Source: Dipteronia dyeriana (Eukaryota > Streptophyta > Magnoliopsida > Sapindales > Sapindaceae). From it: a stretch of DNA of 64,000 nucleotides. The notes under the pieces are model-generated. The model was not told the origin of the DNA and did not search any database. It saw only the letters and a list, made by a program, of their open reading frames with translations. Both the position numbers and the translations under genes were made by a program. The stretch lies in contig CM065297.1 in NCBI GenBank assembly GCA_032871835.1, positions 88,681,052 through 88,745,051 of the forward strand, given 5' to 3'. Below are positions 36,594 to 47,441 of the stretch, piece after piece. Positions within the stretch are counted from its first letter, which is position 1, and the number at the start of each line of letters is the position of its first letter.

Positions 36594-37465
36594 GTAAATT
36601 AATATTTCTGATCTTCATTTCCATTTTTTATTGTATTTCTGTGTAGTATAAGTATGAACATTTATGAACATGTTGTCTCAAATTTTTTATGTTGATGTCC
36701 TGGAGTTATAAACTTTTTACAAAGAATGAATGAACATGTATGCATATTTATATATATATATATCTGGTCGAGTTGAGTGGTAGTGGTGCAAACAAATTTA
36801 TAATCTTGGGCATAAAAGCTGGAAAGATTTTAAAAAAAGGTCGAAACATTTGTAAAAAAGCTCAGAAATGTGAAAAAAAGTCTCGATCAAATTCTAAAAA
36901 AGCTCTATCCAAAAAATAGATGTTGGATGGGTAAAAAGAAAAGCTCGATCCATCAGAAAAAAAACTCGATCCTTGTCAAAAAAGGCTAGATCCATTAGAA
37001 AAAAAGCTCGATCATTACCAAAAAAAGCTCGATCCCTCACACAAATAGCTCGATCCCTTTTCAAAAAGGCTCGATCTCACACAAAAAAAGCACGATCCCT
37101 CATAAAAAAGCTCGATTCCTCAAAAAAAAGCTCGATCCGTAAAAGTAAAAGCTCGAGCCAATATATGAAAAAAGATCGAGCCATATGAAAAAAAGCTCGA
37201 GCCATATATTAAAAATCTCGATTATGTAGAAAAAGAGCTCGGTCTTGAACAAAAAAACTCGATCCCGTTAGAAAGAGCTCGATCCCGTTAGAAAGAGCTC
37301 GATCATGTACAAAAACGGCTCGATCATGTATAAAAAAAAAACTAAATCAGTTTAAAAAAAAGCTTCATATCTTAAACTTTTGATTTTTGTTTAATCCTTT
37401 ATAATTGTAAATTTAATATGAAATATTTTTTCCTTATTAATGGTTTTTGATGTTGGTTTTGACAG
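36594..37465 (+). other. Putative 5'-UTR intron of the transposase gene, holding the left array
   Basis: A donor AAG|GTAAATT at 36593/36594 and an acceptor TTTTGACAG at 37465, five bases before the transposase ATG, would splice out the whole left array. This is a prediction from splice-site text only. Confidence 0.45.
36868..37335 (+). repeat. Left AGCTCGATC-core repeat array
   Basis: Roughly twenty units of about 19-28 bp share the core AAAARGCTCGATC while the linking text varies in length and sequence (CCATTAG, CATTACC, CCTCACAC, CATGTAC and others). Open frames through it give KKARSL-type low-complexity text and are not genes. The same core fills 43603-44500. Confidence 0.85.
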
Positions 37466-37469
37466 GACA

Positions 37470-39940
37470 ATGGATAGGGTGAGAATAGTCATATCTTACA
37501 ATGGTCGATGGGAGCAATTACCAGACGGAAATCAGATGTATTTAGGTTCCGATAACCAAGGTTTGTATGTGTCAAAGAATTTGAGTTACGACGAACTGGT
37601 GTCGATCGTGCAAACCATTATGGAGTTTGATGAGAACAAATACAGTGCTGAGCTACAGTCTCTATCAATTGTTCCTGGGACTACATGTCGTACATTTATA
37701 AGAAACAATGACGATGTTCAGTTTATGCTAGGGAAAGATAGGGTGATCCCTCAAGTATGTGTTAGTCTAATCGAGAGGCTAACAGGAGGTGTCATTGGTG
37801 AAGATATCCCTCATCCTGATAAAACCCTACAATTTTGATCGTCAGACGGAAGCAACCAGTTGTTCACAGAAAGAAATGGGATTGATAGTCGGGAAAACAT
37901 ATGTGTTATCCCACCGGAAGTAGCCGCCCATGATAATAGACCGGAACTTCAATTCGACGATGTATTTGGTTGTCATATTGAGATGAATGGTAGACAGTAC
38001 AACCACCAATACAATGAGATCTACAATGACATCAACAATGAGGAGAATACAGCACTGAATGTTAGGGTGAATCATGAGGTTGATAATGAGGGCAATTTAA
38101 ATTCTGTAGAAAATGTAAGGGACAATCAGGATGATGCAGAACCTGTCAAAACAGAAAGACGTGTAAGACATGTACACAGATTTAGTTTCAATGTAATAGA
38201 TATAGCTGGGACCTACGAAGGGAGGGCTAATGTAATTGCAGATGATTCTGATAATGCCACAACATGGGTTATTCCAGGAGCAGAATCATACTCGTTTGGT
38301 ATTGGTGGCAGCAGGAACTTGTTTGAAGATGAACCTACAAGCATGATATATAAAGGTCAGTTTTTTCCAATGAAAAAGGATTTGAAGAGACTAGTAGGCC
38401 ATTTTGCAATGCGGCAGAACTTCAGCAAAGGCTCTCGATTATGCGTTGTCACTGACATATGGAACGCATGAGAAAACCTTCCAACTGCATCCATCATTTG
38501 GTTACGTTTTGGAACAACAAAATCCCGGCACAATCACTGACTTACAGTGCGACAAAGATGGTAAATTTCTATACTTCTTCACGTCGATTGGTGCCTCACT
38601 TAGAGGATACTGGACGTGTATGCGTTCAGTCATTGTCGTTGATGGTACCCATTTGAAGAAAAGATTCTGGGGTACAATGTTTATTGCAACAGTACAAGAT
38701 GGGAACGAACAGGTGTATCTAATTGCTTTTGGGTACGGCGACTCAGAAAACAACCTTTCATGGGAATGGTTTTTGGATTGCTTGAAGGGTGCCCTAGGTC
38801 ATATTAATGAGCTAGTTTTCATTTTCAATAGGCATGCAAGCATTGAAGCAGGGATTTCTAAAGTGTTCCTTATACCACCCATACCATATGTTACTGGCAC
38901 TTTGCAGAAAATGTCAAAAAGCGATTTCATAGGAAGGATGTTGCCGCAATAATGGACAAAGCAGCCCGTGCATACACTGAGTTTGAATATAACCAGCATA
39001 TGGAAAAGTTAAGAAATTTGCACCATAATGCATATGATTATATAATTGATGTCGATCCACACAAGTGGTCCCGTGTACACTGCCCGGAAAGAAGGTATAG
39101 GGTGATGACGACTAATGCTGCAGAATGTATAAACTCATGTCTAAAATTTGCACCGCCAACCGCCTATGTTGACTCTGGCTGGGTTCATTAGGAATATGCT
39201 GCAACGGTGGTTTCATGATCGCTATAGAGTTGCATAAATTATGCGTCATCAGTTGACCGACGCAGCATATCTTGTGCTATTAAAACGTGTGGAGAAGTGT
39301 GGTTATTTGACCATAAATCCAGTCGACTGAAACATTTTTTCGGTGAAGCGGTCTGGAAAACAGTAGACTGTTGACTTAGCTTGGAAGACTTGTACTTGCA
39401 ACAAATTTCAAATGGATCATTTTCCATGTTCTCACGCCCTTACGGCGGCACGGTAGATTACTGAAACTTGGACTTCACAACTTTGAAAACCTACTGATCA
39501 TTTTCTCGGTGAAGCTGATCGTTTTCAATATTTTTTATAGGGAGCGAAACTTGGACTTCACAACTTTATGTGCTAACTACTACAAGAGACAGACACTTAT
39601 TAACGCGTACTCAGTTCCTATTATACCGGTGGGCCATCCTTCCACTTGGGTTGTGCCATCTGACATTGCTCAGAGGGTGATTTTGAATCCAAACTCCAGG
39701 AGACAAGCAAGACACCCGAGGGTGGGTCGTCATGTCTCGTCTTCGGATAGGACAACTACACAATCCTGTAGAAAATGCGGACAACCAGGGCATAATTCTT
39801 GGAGATGTCCTAATCCACCTATGATTAATGAAGGTACAAGAAGGGTTGTTCCCGATGAATACCGCCACAAGTGTAGCATCTGCCATTCAATTGGACACAA
39901 CAAACAAACGTTCCCTAACATTGACTCTAATAGGGAATGA
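37470..39940 (+). pseudogene. mudrA-like transposase of the MULE
   Basis: The transposase would cut and paste the element. From ATG 37470: an N-terminal part (MDRVRIVISYNGRWEQLPDG) to a stop at 37836; an acidic part and the start of the MuDR domain (FPMKKDLKRLVGHFAMRQNF, to about 38425); the MULE catalytic domain (ALDYALSLTYGTHEKTF, VVDGTHLKKRFWGTM); ARAYTEFEYNQHMEKL; a SWIM finger at 39373-39452 (CTC...CSH); an 88-bp GT-AG intron 39453-39540; and a CCHC knuckle (CRKCGQPGHNSWRC). Damage: the second catalytic residue reads FNRHASI where the family has SDRHASI; one base is missing at about 38865, shifting the frame; and some 70-90 residues between the MuDR and MULE domains are absent. The stop at 37836 might be an unrecognised intron. 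Confidence 0.85.
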
Positions 39941-40118
39941 ATGACAAATTTTTTATCACATTGAAAACTTTTCTCGGTGTATCAGATTGTAATAATTTGG
40001 AATTGCAATAATTACTTATTAATGAATAAATTAATATTAATGAATGAATAATGAACAAATTAATATTCATGAATTAATTACATCCATATGTGCAACTAAA
40101 ATGGTAATATACAAAAAA

Positions 40119-43100
40119 TCACTTGGCGGGCCTGGAGTTAGAAAAAATTTCCACAGCCATTTTTTCCCGAATCATCCCCATATCCTCCTCTGACCAATCA
40201 AAAGGCCTTCGTTTTGCCAATATATACTCAATAATTCTCAAAGCATGCGGACCACAGTTACCTCTACAATTCGGGACATAAAACACCATTAGAAATCGTT
40301 CATAAAGAATATCTAAACACATGAATCAAATAGAATGTCTTACGATTTATTTTGTTGGGGGACTGTAAAAGTATGCACCAGACTGACCGAGAAGGGCTTA
40401 TTTTCCTGAGAAGGGCTTATTTTCCAGAGTGAACGCCCGACGACCAGGTCGCCGTGCTGTGTGGAACCCTGCGTCACTCAACATGGAGGGTAAAAACCAC
40501 CGTAATGGCCGGACCTGCTGGTGCCTGATCTGATAAGAGACTTCCTGTCTCTAGGGGTCATAAATGTCAATCTTCCCGTGACAAAGGTCGACGCTCACCA
40601 CCAACAAATGTTGAGCCCCAACGTTGCACGGAATCAGCACCTATAATAGTTTGCATGCCGTGTTAGCTGAGGATATACTTACAATTTTTTTTTAAATCAT
40701 CTCAATTATGTAACACTTACCTGGTCAACCTCGTGCCATGAGCGGTTTCCACTCGTGGTTGCTCCACGGACCGTCAGAAGGTCCTCTTCCAACCATCGGG
40801 ACTGTAACACATTCCACCTTGTCGTGCTCACAGCACCGTGCGAATCACGAGGCATCATCCTCTCCCACATGTACAACATAAGTGGCTGTACAAGCATTGA
40901 CAATATCATATTAATAATACAGAACCATAAAATCCGATGTGATTCCCAAATGTTATAACTACTTACATAAAATTGTGTATCCAACATATTGATCCTCTGG
41001 TTATACACATTGTGGAATCCTCGCTGACGCTTGTGAAGAATATTGAGGTATGCATCCATATGCTGACAAACAATAAAACCACCGTAATTGTTAACAATTC
41101 AACAATACTTACACAAACGTTAATATGAAATATAATAAGTACGTACCGTGTCCTCCAAGTCCATGAAGTTGGACTGCATACGCACGAACCATCCCGCGGT
41201 AACTGGTGACAGCACGTCCACATCATGTCTATTTAATGATTGAATTACCTTAGCTATACATAAATTAGAATAAACAATAAATGTACATCCATTTGTATTA
41301 TAAAAAGTTGGACTCACTGTTCCCCGTTGATGTTCCTCTTGAAGGCCTTGTATGTCGTAAGGTGGTCAGCGTCCACTAGTCTGTGGGGGTCAAAAATGTG
41401 TTCTATGGACTCGGGCCGTGTTCTCAACCTCTTTGGATGACATGGATCTGTGTAAGGGCTCACCAACTGCCATATGCGCTTACCTAAATGCTTCGCCAGG
41501 GGAGTGGACAGCTCCGACGCCACGAACGTGCTGGGTGGGGGAGGGGACCGCTCCGTCGCCACAGACGTGCTGGGTGGGGGAGAGGACCGCTCCTACACCA
41601 CGACGTGCGGGGTGGGGGGGACCGTTCCGACGCCACAGACTAGCTGGGTGGGGGAGGGGACAGTTCCGACACCACAGACGTGCTGGGTGGGGGAGGGGAC
41701 CGCTCCGATGCCACATACTTGTTGGGTGGGGGAGGGGACCGTTGTGGCTGAATCGATGTGCTAGGAGGTAGGGGGATCGATGTGCTGCGAGGTGGGGGGA
41801 TAGATGTGCTGCGAGGTGGGGGGACCGCTGAGCCTAGGTGTCTGTCCCTCCGTAAACCTATCAGTCGACCCTCCGGGACTAAATAGTTGATCAGGAGGTG
41901 AGGGGCCATCCCGGTGTGTACGCATGGTCGAACCTTGAAGCCCCCGGATCATATCCAGAAACAATCGGTGTTGCTGCTGACGATCGTCATCACTCTTCCG
42001 GATCATATCCAACAACTCCAAGTGTTGACGTTGTCGATCCTCGTCACTCTTATGCACATCGTTCAACATTTCAGTCCACGAAGCCTGAAATCATGTCTAC
42101 ATTGTTACTAAAAAACTATCAGCACGTGTTAATAAAAAACACTAAACTTTGTTTTTAACTTACCTCTCCATCACGTCCAACGCCCCCACGGGAATCCCCT
42201 GCAGATGTACTATGTCTGGGGGTGGAAAAGCGAACCCGTTTATGCCTATGCCTTTCTCGTTAAGAGTCTGTCTCATATCCCTCACTGTCACTGGGCCTCA
42301 AACCCCCAGCAGCGGGCTGAGATCCCTCACTGTCAATGGTCCTGTCTGTACCACTGATCCAGCCTAAGGTGGTCTGATCAGGGACCTCAGGCGACATATC
42401 ATCCATGTCATCTTCTACATACAGGCTCCCCCCTCGTCTAGATAGGCATAGTACGGTGCCTGTCTCTCAGCTGGTGTCGGCACCAGTTCCTTGATCACAA
42501 ACATCTGAAATATTAGTTAGAACAATGTCATTGTAAAAATACTAACTAATAAAAATATTAACAAAATAAATACATACACTGGCTTTGAAAATCTTTGCTA
42601 GCTTCTTCCCTCTCAGTTGTTTGGTCAACTCCCACTTCAAAATACGGGGAGTCAGATCAGTAACCCTCCGGACACCGACCTCTTTGGCCAAATCAGGGAT
42701 AACCTCTAAAGCAAATATCTGCATCATAGATAAGTACGATAAGTATCCATACAATTTTGGGCACCAACAATAAAGTACAATTTGTAGTTCGAACTTCTTA
42801 TCAACAGGGCATAAGAAAGATCGTATATGTTGTAGGTCTCCACCCTGTGTACATCAGCGCCCTTTTCCTGCCAGCGTCACTCGAACCCCTCTATTCGCCC
42901 ATCAAACGCATGCTTGAATGAGTGAATAGAATGATTGTACACGTGGGCACCCCACGGGAATGCGTCGAACTCATCGAGGTCCTCAACCAGCCGAAACTGC
43001 CAAACTGGAATCTTGAATCTCTCATCCACCCCCATCAGTATCCAGTTCAACATATATAAGAGGCAGAACTTGACAGCATCGTACGCTTGTCCGAAATCTG

Positions 43101-43560
43101 TGCCGGTGGTAACACCCCTAATCTGCTCCAGCGACACCTCCTCGGCTCCAGGAAAGTACCGCTCATGTATGCCATTCTCCACTGCTGCGTACATGGTGGT
43201 CTCTGGTACAACTCCAAACCGCAGTCTGGTGATCAGGCAAAATTCCACCTTCGAAAACCTAACCGACTGGGTTTCTAACATGAAGTGCATCTCATCTGTG
43301 GGGATGTTATGATAGAGCTCCCTCAAAAGCAACCGATGGATAATACCACCGGAAAACTTCATCTCCATATGCATCGTCAGGAAATGCCTGAAACATGACG
43401 CCATGAACCGTCGGCGGTCTTCATCTGCAAATTCTATAGGGACACGGTTTAGTGAGTCGTCTATATGGGCGAGGGCATCAAAATAGTTGTGTCGTGTCAA
43501 TTTGCCCTCGTACCAGTTTCCTTCTGAAGTGTTAAGCGAATCCCTCAACCTAATTCTCAT
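40119..43560 (-). pseudogene. DUF1985 / Ulp1 (C48) protease-like protein of the MULE
   Basis: Exons on the minus strand, approximate: 43560-42806 with the DUF1985-like core (LLRELYHN..., VRFSKVEFCLITRLRFGVV) and FPWGAHVYNHS; 42718-42580 (IFALEVIPDLAKEVG, PRILKWELTKQL); about 42510-42170; about 42085-41315, including a Pro/Ser-rich repeat linker; about 41230-41148; about 41063-40970 (HMDAYLNILHKRQRG); about 40890-40719; about 40650-40440; and 40322-40119. The last two hold the C48 triad: His in GAQHLLVVSVDL, Asp in GKIDIYDP and Cys in NCRGNCGPHALRI. Ulp1 proteases cleave SUMO. A TGA at 42877 stands where an Arg (CGA) is likely, and one TAG follows IYDP, so this copy is disabled. DUF1985 proteins of VANDAL elements are, as I recall, the anti-silencing VANC type. 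Confidence 0.78.
41490..41835. repeat. GC-rich minisatellite inside the Ulp1-like gene
   Basis: About six units of roughly 39 bp built on GCTGGGTGGGGGAGGGGACC (41507-41760), then units with GATGTGCTGCGAGGTGGGGG. On the minus strand it encodes a Ser/Pro-rich linker (ERSPPPPST units) between the DUF1985 and protease parts. The G-runs on the plus strand could form quadruplexes. Confidence 0.8.
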
Positions 43561-44679
43561 CTGCAATGTAACGGAAATACAACATCATTAAACAGAATTT
43601 TTAAAAAAAGCTCGATCCCTTTCAAAAAAGCTCGATTGATTTACAAAAAAGCTCGATTCTTTTTCAAAAAGGCTCGATCCCTTTCAAAACAGCTCGATTG
43701 CTTTACAAAAAAGCTTGATTCCTTTCCAAAAAGGCTCGATTGCTTTACAAAAAAGCTCGATTCATTTTCTAAAAGGCTCGATCCCTTTCAAAAAGGATCG
43801 ATCCCTTTCAAAAACGCTCGATCCCTTTCATAAAAGCTCGATCCCTTTTAAAAAAATCTCGATCCCTTTTAAAAAAGCTCGATCCCTTTTAAAAAAGCTC
43901 GATCCCTTTTAAAAAAAGCTAGATCCCTTTTCAAAAAAGCTCGATCCCTTTTCAAAAAAGCTCGATCCATTTTCAAAAAAGCTCGATCCATTTTCAAAAA
44001 AGCTCGATCCCTTTTCAAAAAAGCTCGATCCCTTTTCAAAAAAGCTCGATCCCTTTCAAACAGGCTCGATCCAATTTAAAAACAGCTCGAACCTATTCAA
44101 AAAAGCTCGAAACATATTCAAAAAAGCTTGATTCCTTTTCAAAATGGCTCGATCCAATTCAAAAAAAGCTCGATTCACTTTCAAAAAAGCTCGATGCCTT
44201 TCAAAAAACCTCGATAGCTTTTAAAAAAAAGCTCGATCCCTTTTCTAAAAAGCTTGATCCCTTTCAAATACGCTCGATCTAATTCTAAATCAGCTCGAAC
44301 CTATTCAAAAAAGCTCGAAACCTATTCAAAAAAGCTCGATCCTTTTCAAAATGACTCGATTCTTTTTAAAAAAAAGCTCGATTCCTTTTCGAAAAAGCTC
44401 GATTCCTTTTCGAAAAAGCTCGAATTACCAAAACCTAATTTTCACAAAAAAAATAGCTCGACTAATCAAATAAGCTCGATTCTCTTGAAAAAAGTCTCGA
44501 AAACCCAGATTTCATCTTCCTCAACTGATATTCAACCAAATTACAAACCCTAACCTAAACCACAATCATTCTCACATCTTTATTTTAACCGGTTTCTACA
44601 ATTCCTATCAACAAAACTCAATTCTAACATGTAATGCAAGTTAACAACAACAAAAACGAGGAAAAATAACCAATCTTAC
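43561..44679 (-). other. Putative 5'-UTR intron of the DUF1985/Ulp1 gene, holding the right array
   Basis: On the minus strand a donor ACAAAG|GTAAGATT at 44680/44679 and an acceptor ACATTGCAG at 43561, directly before ATGAGAATT, would splice out the whole right array. This mirrors the arrangement at the transposase gene. It is a prediction from splice-site text. Confidence 0.5.
43603..44500 (+). repeat. Right AGCTCGATC-core repeat array
   Basis: More than forty units of about 19-21 bp, consensus AAAAAAGCTCGATCCCTTTT. Units near 43855-44060 are almost identical, and those toward the edges vary in the spacer. The plus-strand orientation is the same as in the left array, so relative to the two convergent genes the arrays face opposite ways. 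Confidence 0.9.
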
Positions 44680-44972
44680 CTTTGTCAATCACAGTTGTTC
44701 CAGTCACTTCACCGTCGATTAGTTTTCCGTCGGTTTGACTGTTGCTTCTCTCTGACTTTGAAAACGACAACTTCCTCACTGTTAAAATATTTCGGGGTAT
44801 TTTTGTCTCAAACACTCTTTTGGTGCCTTTTAAACATACATTAGTAAAGTGGTGATATTTGCACAACACACCCCTCAAATAGTGCCAATAATTTTTTGAC
44901 CCCAATGTGTATATATACTTAGGGTTTCAAAGAATAAATATATATATATATATATATATATTATAATTATAT

Positions 44973-46011
44973 TTATATATGTTTGGGAAAAATGGGGAAA
45001 TAGGAATGGGAGACCATCTCCATCCTCATTTCAATATAATTGTGGAGAAAATGGAGAAATGGAGAAATGGAGATGGTGAGGGGCCCCCATTTCCCAAAAA
45101 AAAAAATCCCAAATGGGGATGGAAATGCAGGAAATTGGAGACCCAGGGGAAATTTTGCATCTCTATGTGTGAGTAGTAAGCCACTTGAATTTGGTGTGAC
45201 TTCTACTCTCAAGAAGTAATGCAAGGAACCCAAATCTTTGACAGAAAATCTCTTGGGGAGAGCAGCAAGAAACTGATTGATGAAGCCATGATCGTTTCCG
45301 ATAACAAGTAGGTCATCTACATACACAAGAAAATAAATATTGATAGTGTTGTTGCGATAAACAAAATGAGAATCGTCAGATTGTGAATTGGTACAGCCTT
45401 GAGCCAATAGAAATTGTTTAAGTTCTGTGTACCAAGTTCTTGGAGCTTGTTTCAAACCATAAATAGCTTTTCAGAGACGACAAACATGCAATGGATTAGA
45501 TTGGTCCACAAAACCAGGGGGTTGAGACATAAAAACCTCTTCAGATAATGAGCCATGTAGAAAGGCATTATTGACTTCAAGCTGACGTATTGGCCAACCA
45601 TAAGTTAGTGCAAGACATAACACTATCTGGATGGTGGTAGGTTTAACAACAGGGCTAAAAATTTCATGGTAATCTACCCCTAGTTGTTGATGAAAACCTT
45701 TAGCAACAAGATGGGCATTATACCAAGCAAGCGTACCATTAATATTTCTTTTTAAACGGAACACCCACTTGCACCCGAACAACATTTTAATTTTGATTAG
45801 GAGGAATCAATTCCCATATACCCTTTTTAAGAAGAGCATTAAGCTCATCAGGCATAGTTTGATGCCACTTGGGATCTTTCAAGGCTTGAGAGACACAAGA
45901 GGGCTCAATAGGTTCTAGTAGAGGATGTCTGATTGCATGGTTCAATTGCTTGGGTTTAAAAATGTTGTATTGAGATCTGGTGACCATAGGATGCGTCCTA
46001 GTTGGTGACAT
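44973..46011 (-). pseudogene. Reverse transcriptase, copia element (5' part)
   Basis: Minus-strand frames carry the start of the domain (ALKDPKWHQTMPDELNALLK, 45787-46011), the fingers ([52 protein letters not shown], 45471-45785) and the palm with the catalytic YVDDLLVIGN (44973-45455, coding only down to about 45175 where the MITE begins). Usual EVKNAFL-type text is EVNNAFL here. Stops separate the three frames. Confidence 0.87.
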
Positions 46012-46594
46012 GGTAGCTTGCTAGGGTATGTTACTGTTTGAATCTATGGACATGGATGATGGATCTGGTAATGGTGGATTTATGGAGGGTGAGACCAAGT
46101 TGTCAGAAGTGGCATGTGAGATCGAGTTCTTAACTGCTTGTATGTCTTGTGAGTGGCCTGAGTTGGATGATTCGGCATGCATTGATGTGGTGGTTAAATC
46201 TTAAGTGGAATTAACTACTGGAATATTAAAATGGGTGGAATTTTGCATGTCAATGGATGAACCATGAGGAAGCCATGTAGAGTCTGGCGTGTAATTGGTC
46301 AAGGACAAGTTAATTTTGGATTTGAATGGGATTTCATGTTCAATGAATTGAACATGCCTAGAGTGAAAAAAAAAAAATTACTGATTGGATCAAAACATTT
46401 ACAAGCACTTTGAGAATTAAAGTAACCAAGAAAAACAAATGGTCGAGATTTAGGTTCTAATTTATGCCTAGAGTAAGGACGAAACCAAGGATAGCAAAGA
46501 CACCCAAAAACTCATAGTTTGACATAATTTGACAATTTTCGAAATAAAAACTCAAATGGTGATTTGAGACTTAAAAGTGGTGTTGGCAATCGGT
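46012..46594 (-). other. Copia integrase-RT connection region
   Basis: Corresponds to the variable region between integrase and RT. SNSGHSQDIQAVKN-like Ser/Asp text is visible in places, but stops and shifts prevent a continuous frame. Confidence 0.45.
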
Positions 46595-47178
46595 TTATGA
46601 GATAACTGGTTGTTTGAAAAGCAAAAGTCCAAAAAGAGAGTGGTCAACCAACCTTATGAAGTAGCGTAAGGGCGGTTTCCACAATATGCCTATGTCGTCT
46701 TTCGGCAAAACCATTGTGTTCAAGAGTGTATGGAGGGGTGATGAGATATTGCACCCCTTGTGATTCAAAAAATGTTTTGAGTTTTTTATATTCCCTACCA
46801 CCATCTGACTAAACAAAGACAATTGAGGTTTTGAAAAAAAATTCCACCACAGCTTTGAACTTGATAAACACATTGAACACATCAGACTTATAGCGTAAAG
46901 GATATAACCAAATATATTTTGAAAAGCATAATAACGAAAACCATCCATTGAAACAATTAGAGAAGGTCCCTATACATCAGTATATATAAGATCTAATGGG
47001 CCACGACTTTGTCAAGTAGAAACTCCAAACGGGAGGCGGTGACTTTTATTGCACTGACAAGAGTCACACAAAAAAAATTGAAGACACAGGGGATAAGGTA
47101 GGGATAAGGGAAAACTTGACTAGGTGACCAAGGATTTTGATTGCGGGATGTCCGAATGCCAGTCATTTGATGTAACAT
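46595..47178 (-). pseudogene. Integrase remnant, copia element
   Basis: Minus-strand text includes the zinc-binding CDSCQCNKSHRLPFGVS near 47000-47060, the GPLDLIYTDV core start, VSMDGFRYY, and later FLNHKGCNI and STDCQ-type pieces to 46595. Frames shift several times, and the catalytic glutamate region (46680-46760) reads in another frame. Most of gag and protease is missing between about 47180 and 47290, an internal deletion. Confidence 0.72.
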
Positions 47179-47283
47179 CTAGATATCCCAATATATCATA
47201 CCCAAAAAGAAGGGTGGTGAATTGATCCCTCTATGAAGGGTAGTTTAATGCGGTAAGTTTTAAGAGTAGTTGTGCTGCAGCAT

Positions 47284-47430
47284 TTATGGATACGAGGTTT
47301 GGTGGGTTATTGCCTTATTGGCAGTAGAGGATGAAAAAACTACCGCTGAAGGATTTTGAGAATTATTAGAAGTTTGGCCAGCCATGGTAATTTGAGATGG
47401 CAAGGATCGAGACTCGTTAGAGCTAGATTC
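47284..47430 (-). pseudogene. gag N-terminal stub, copia element
   Basis: A Ser/Asn-rich N-terminus (SQITMAGQTSNNSQNPSAVV) follows the primer site, as in copia Gag proteins. The remaining Gag is deleted. Confidence 0.55.
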
Positions 47431-47441
47431 CTCTGATACCA
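47431..47441 (-). other. Primer binding site, copia element (initiator Met tRNA)
   Basis: Minus strand TGGTATCAGAG, complementary to the 3' end of initiator methionine tRNA, directly after the LTR end. Confidence 0.8.

Larger units (their letters stand above)
36348..44904. mobile_element. Mutator-like element (VANDAL-like candidate), 8.56 kb
   Basis: Boundaries are inferred from 9-bp flanks ATATGTATA (36339-36347) and ATGTGTATA (44905-44913), 8 of 9 alike. They coincide with where similarity to the hAT MITE stops on both sides. I see no long terminal inverted repeats, as in non-TIR MULEs. Contents: mudrA-like transposase on the plus strand (37470-39940), a DUF1985/Ulp1 protein on the minus strand (43560 to 40119), and AGCTCGATC-core arrays at 36868-37335 and 43603-44500. 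The genes converge, and each has an array upstream of its start. Both coding regions are damaged, so this copy is not autonomous. Confidence 0.72.
36122..45165. mobile_element. hAT-type MITE split by a Mutator-like element
   Basis: Ends TAGAGATGCA and TGCATCTCTA lie inside perfect 8-bp duplications TGTGTGAG at 36114-36121 and 45166-45173, within copia RT. The outer 226 bp (36122-36347) and 252 bp (44914-45165) resemble the two halves of the intact MITE 50393-50992: GGGGATGGAG-rich arms around an AT-rich centre. The MITE is thus about 480 bp. The 8.5-kb MULE entered its centre. The next base after each duplication is also T, so a 9-bp duplication cannot be excluded by sequence alone. Confidence 0.8.

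Noticed and set aside
41418..41771. Plus-strand frames with WVGEGTAP-type repeats
   Set aside because: These are the reverse strand of the coding minisatellite in the Ulp1-like gene.
36868..44500. CRISPR-like appearance of regularly spaced repeats
   Set aside because: The units are only 19-28 bp with 5-12 bp variable linkers, there are no cas genes, and the setting is a plant transposon. They are transposon-specific tandem repeats.
43636..44553. Open frames through the AGCTCGATC arrays
   Set aside because: The translations are repeats of KKARSLPKK-type text created by the unit. They have no domain and no plausible start context.
36114..45174. Reading the 36122-45165 unit as one Mutator element with 9-bp TGTGTGAGT flanks
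   Set aside because: The extra T is shared on both sides, but the terminal 480 bp match the independent hAT MITE at 50393-50992, and a second 9-bp-like duplication lies inside. Two nested elements explain more. It remains a possible alternative.
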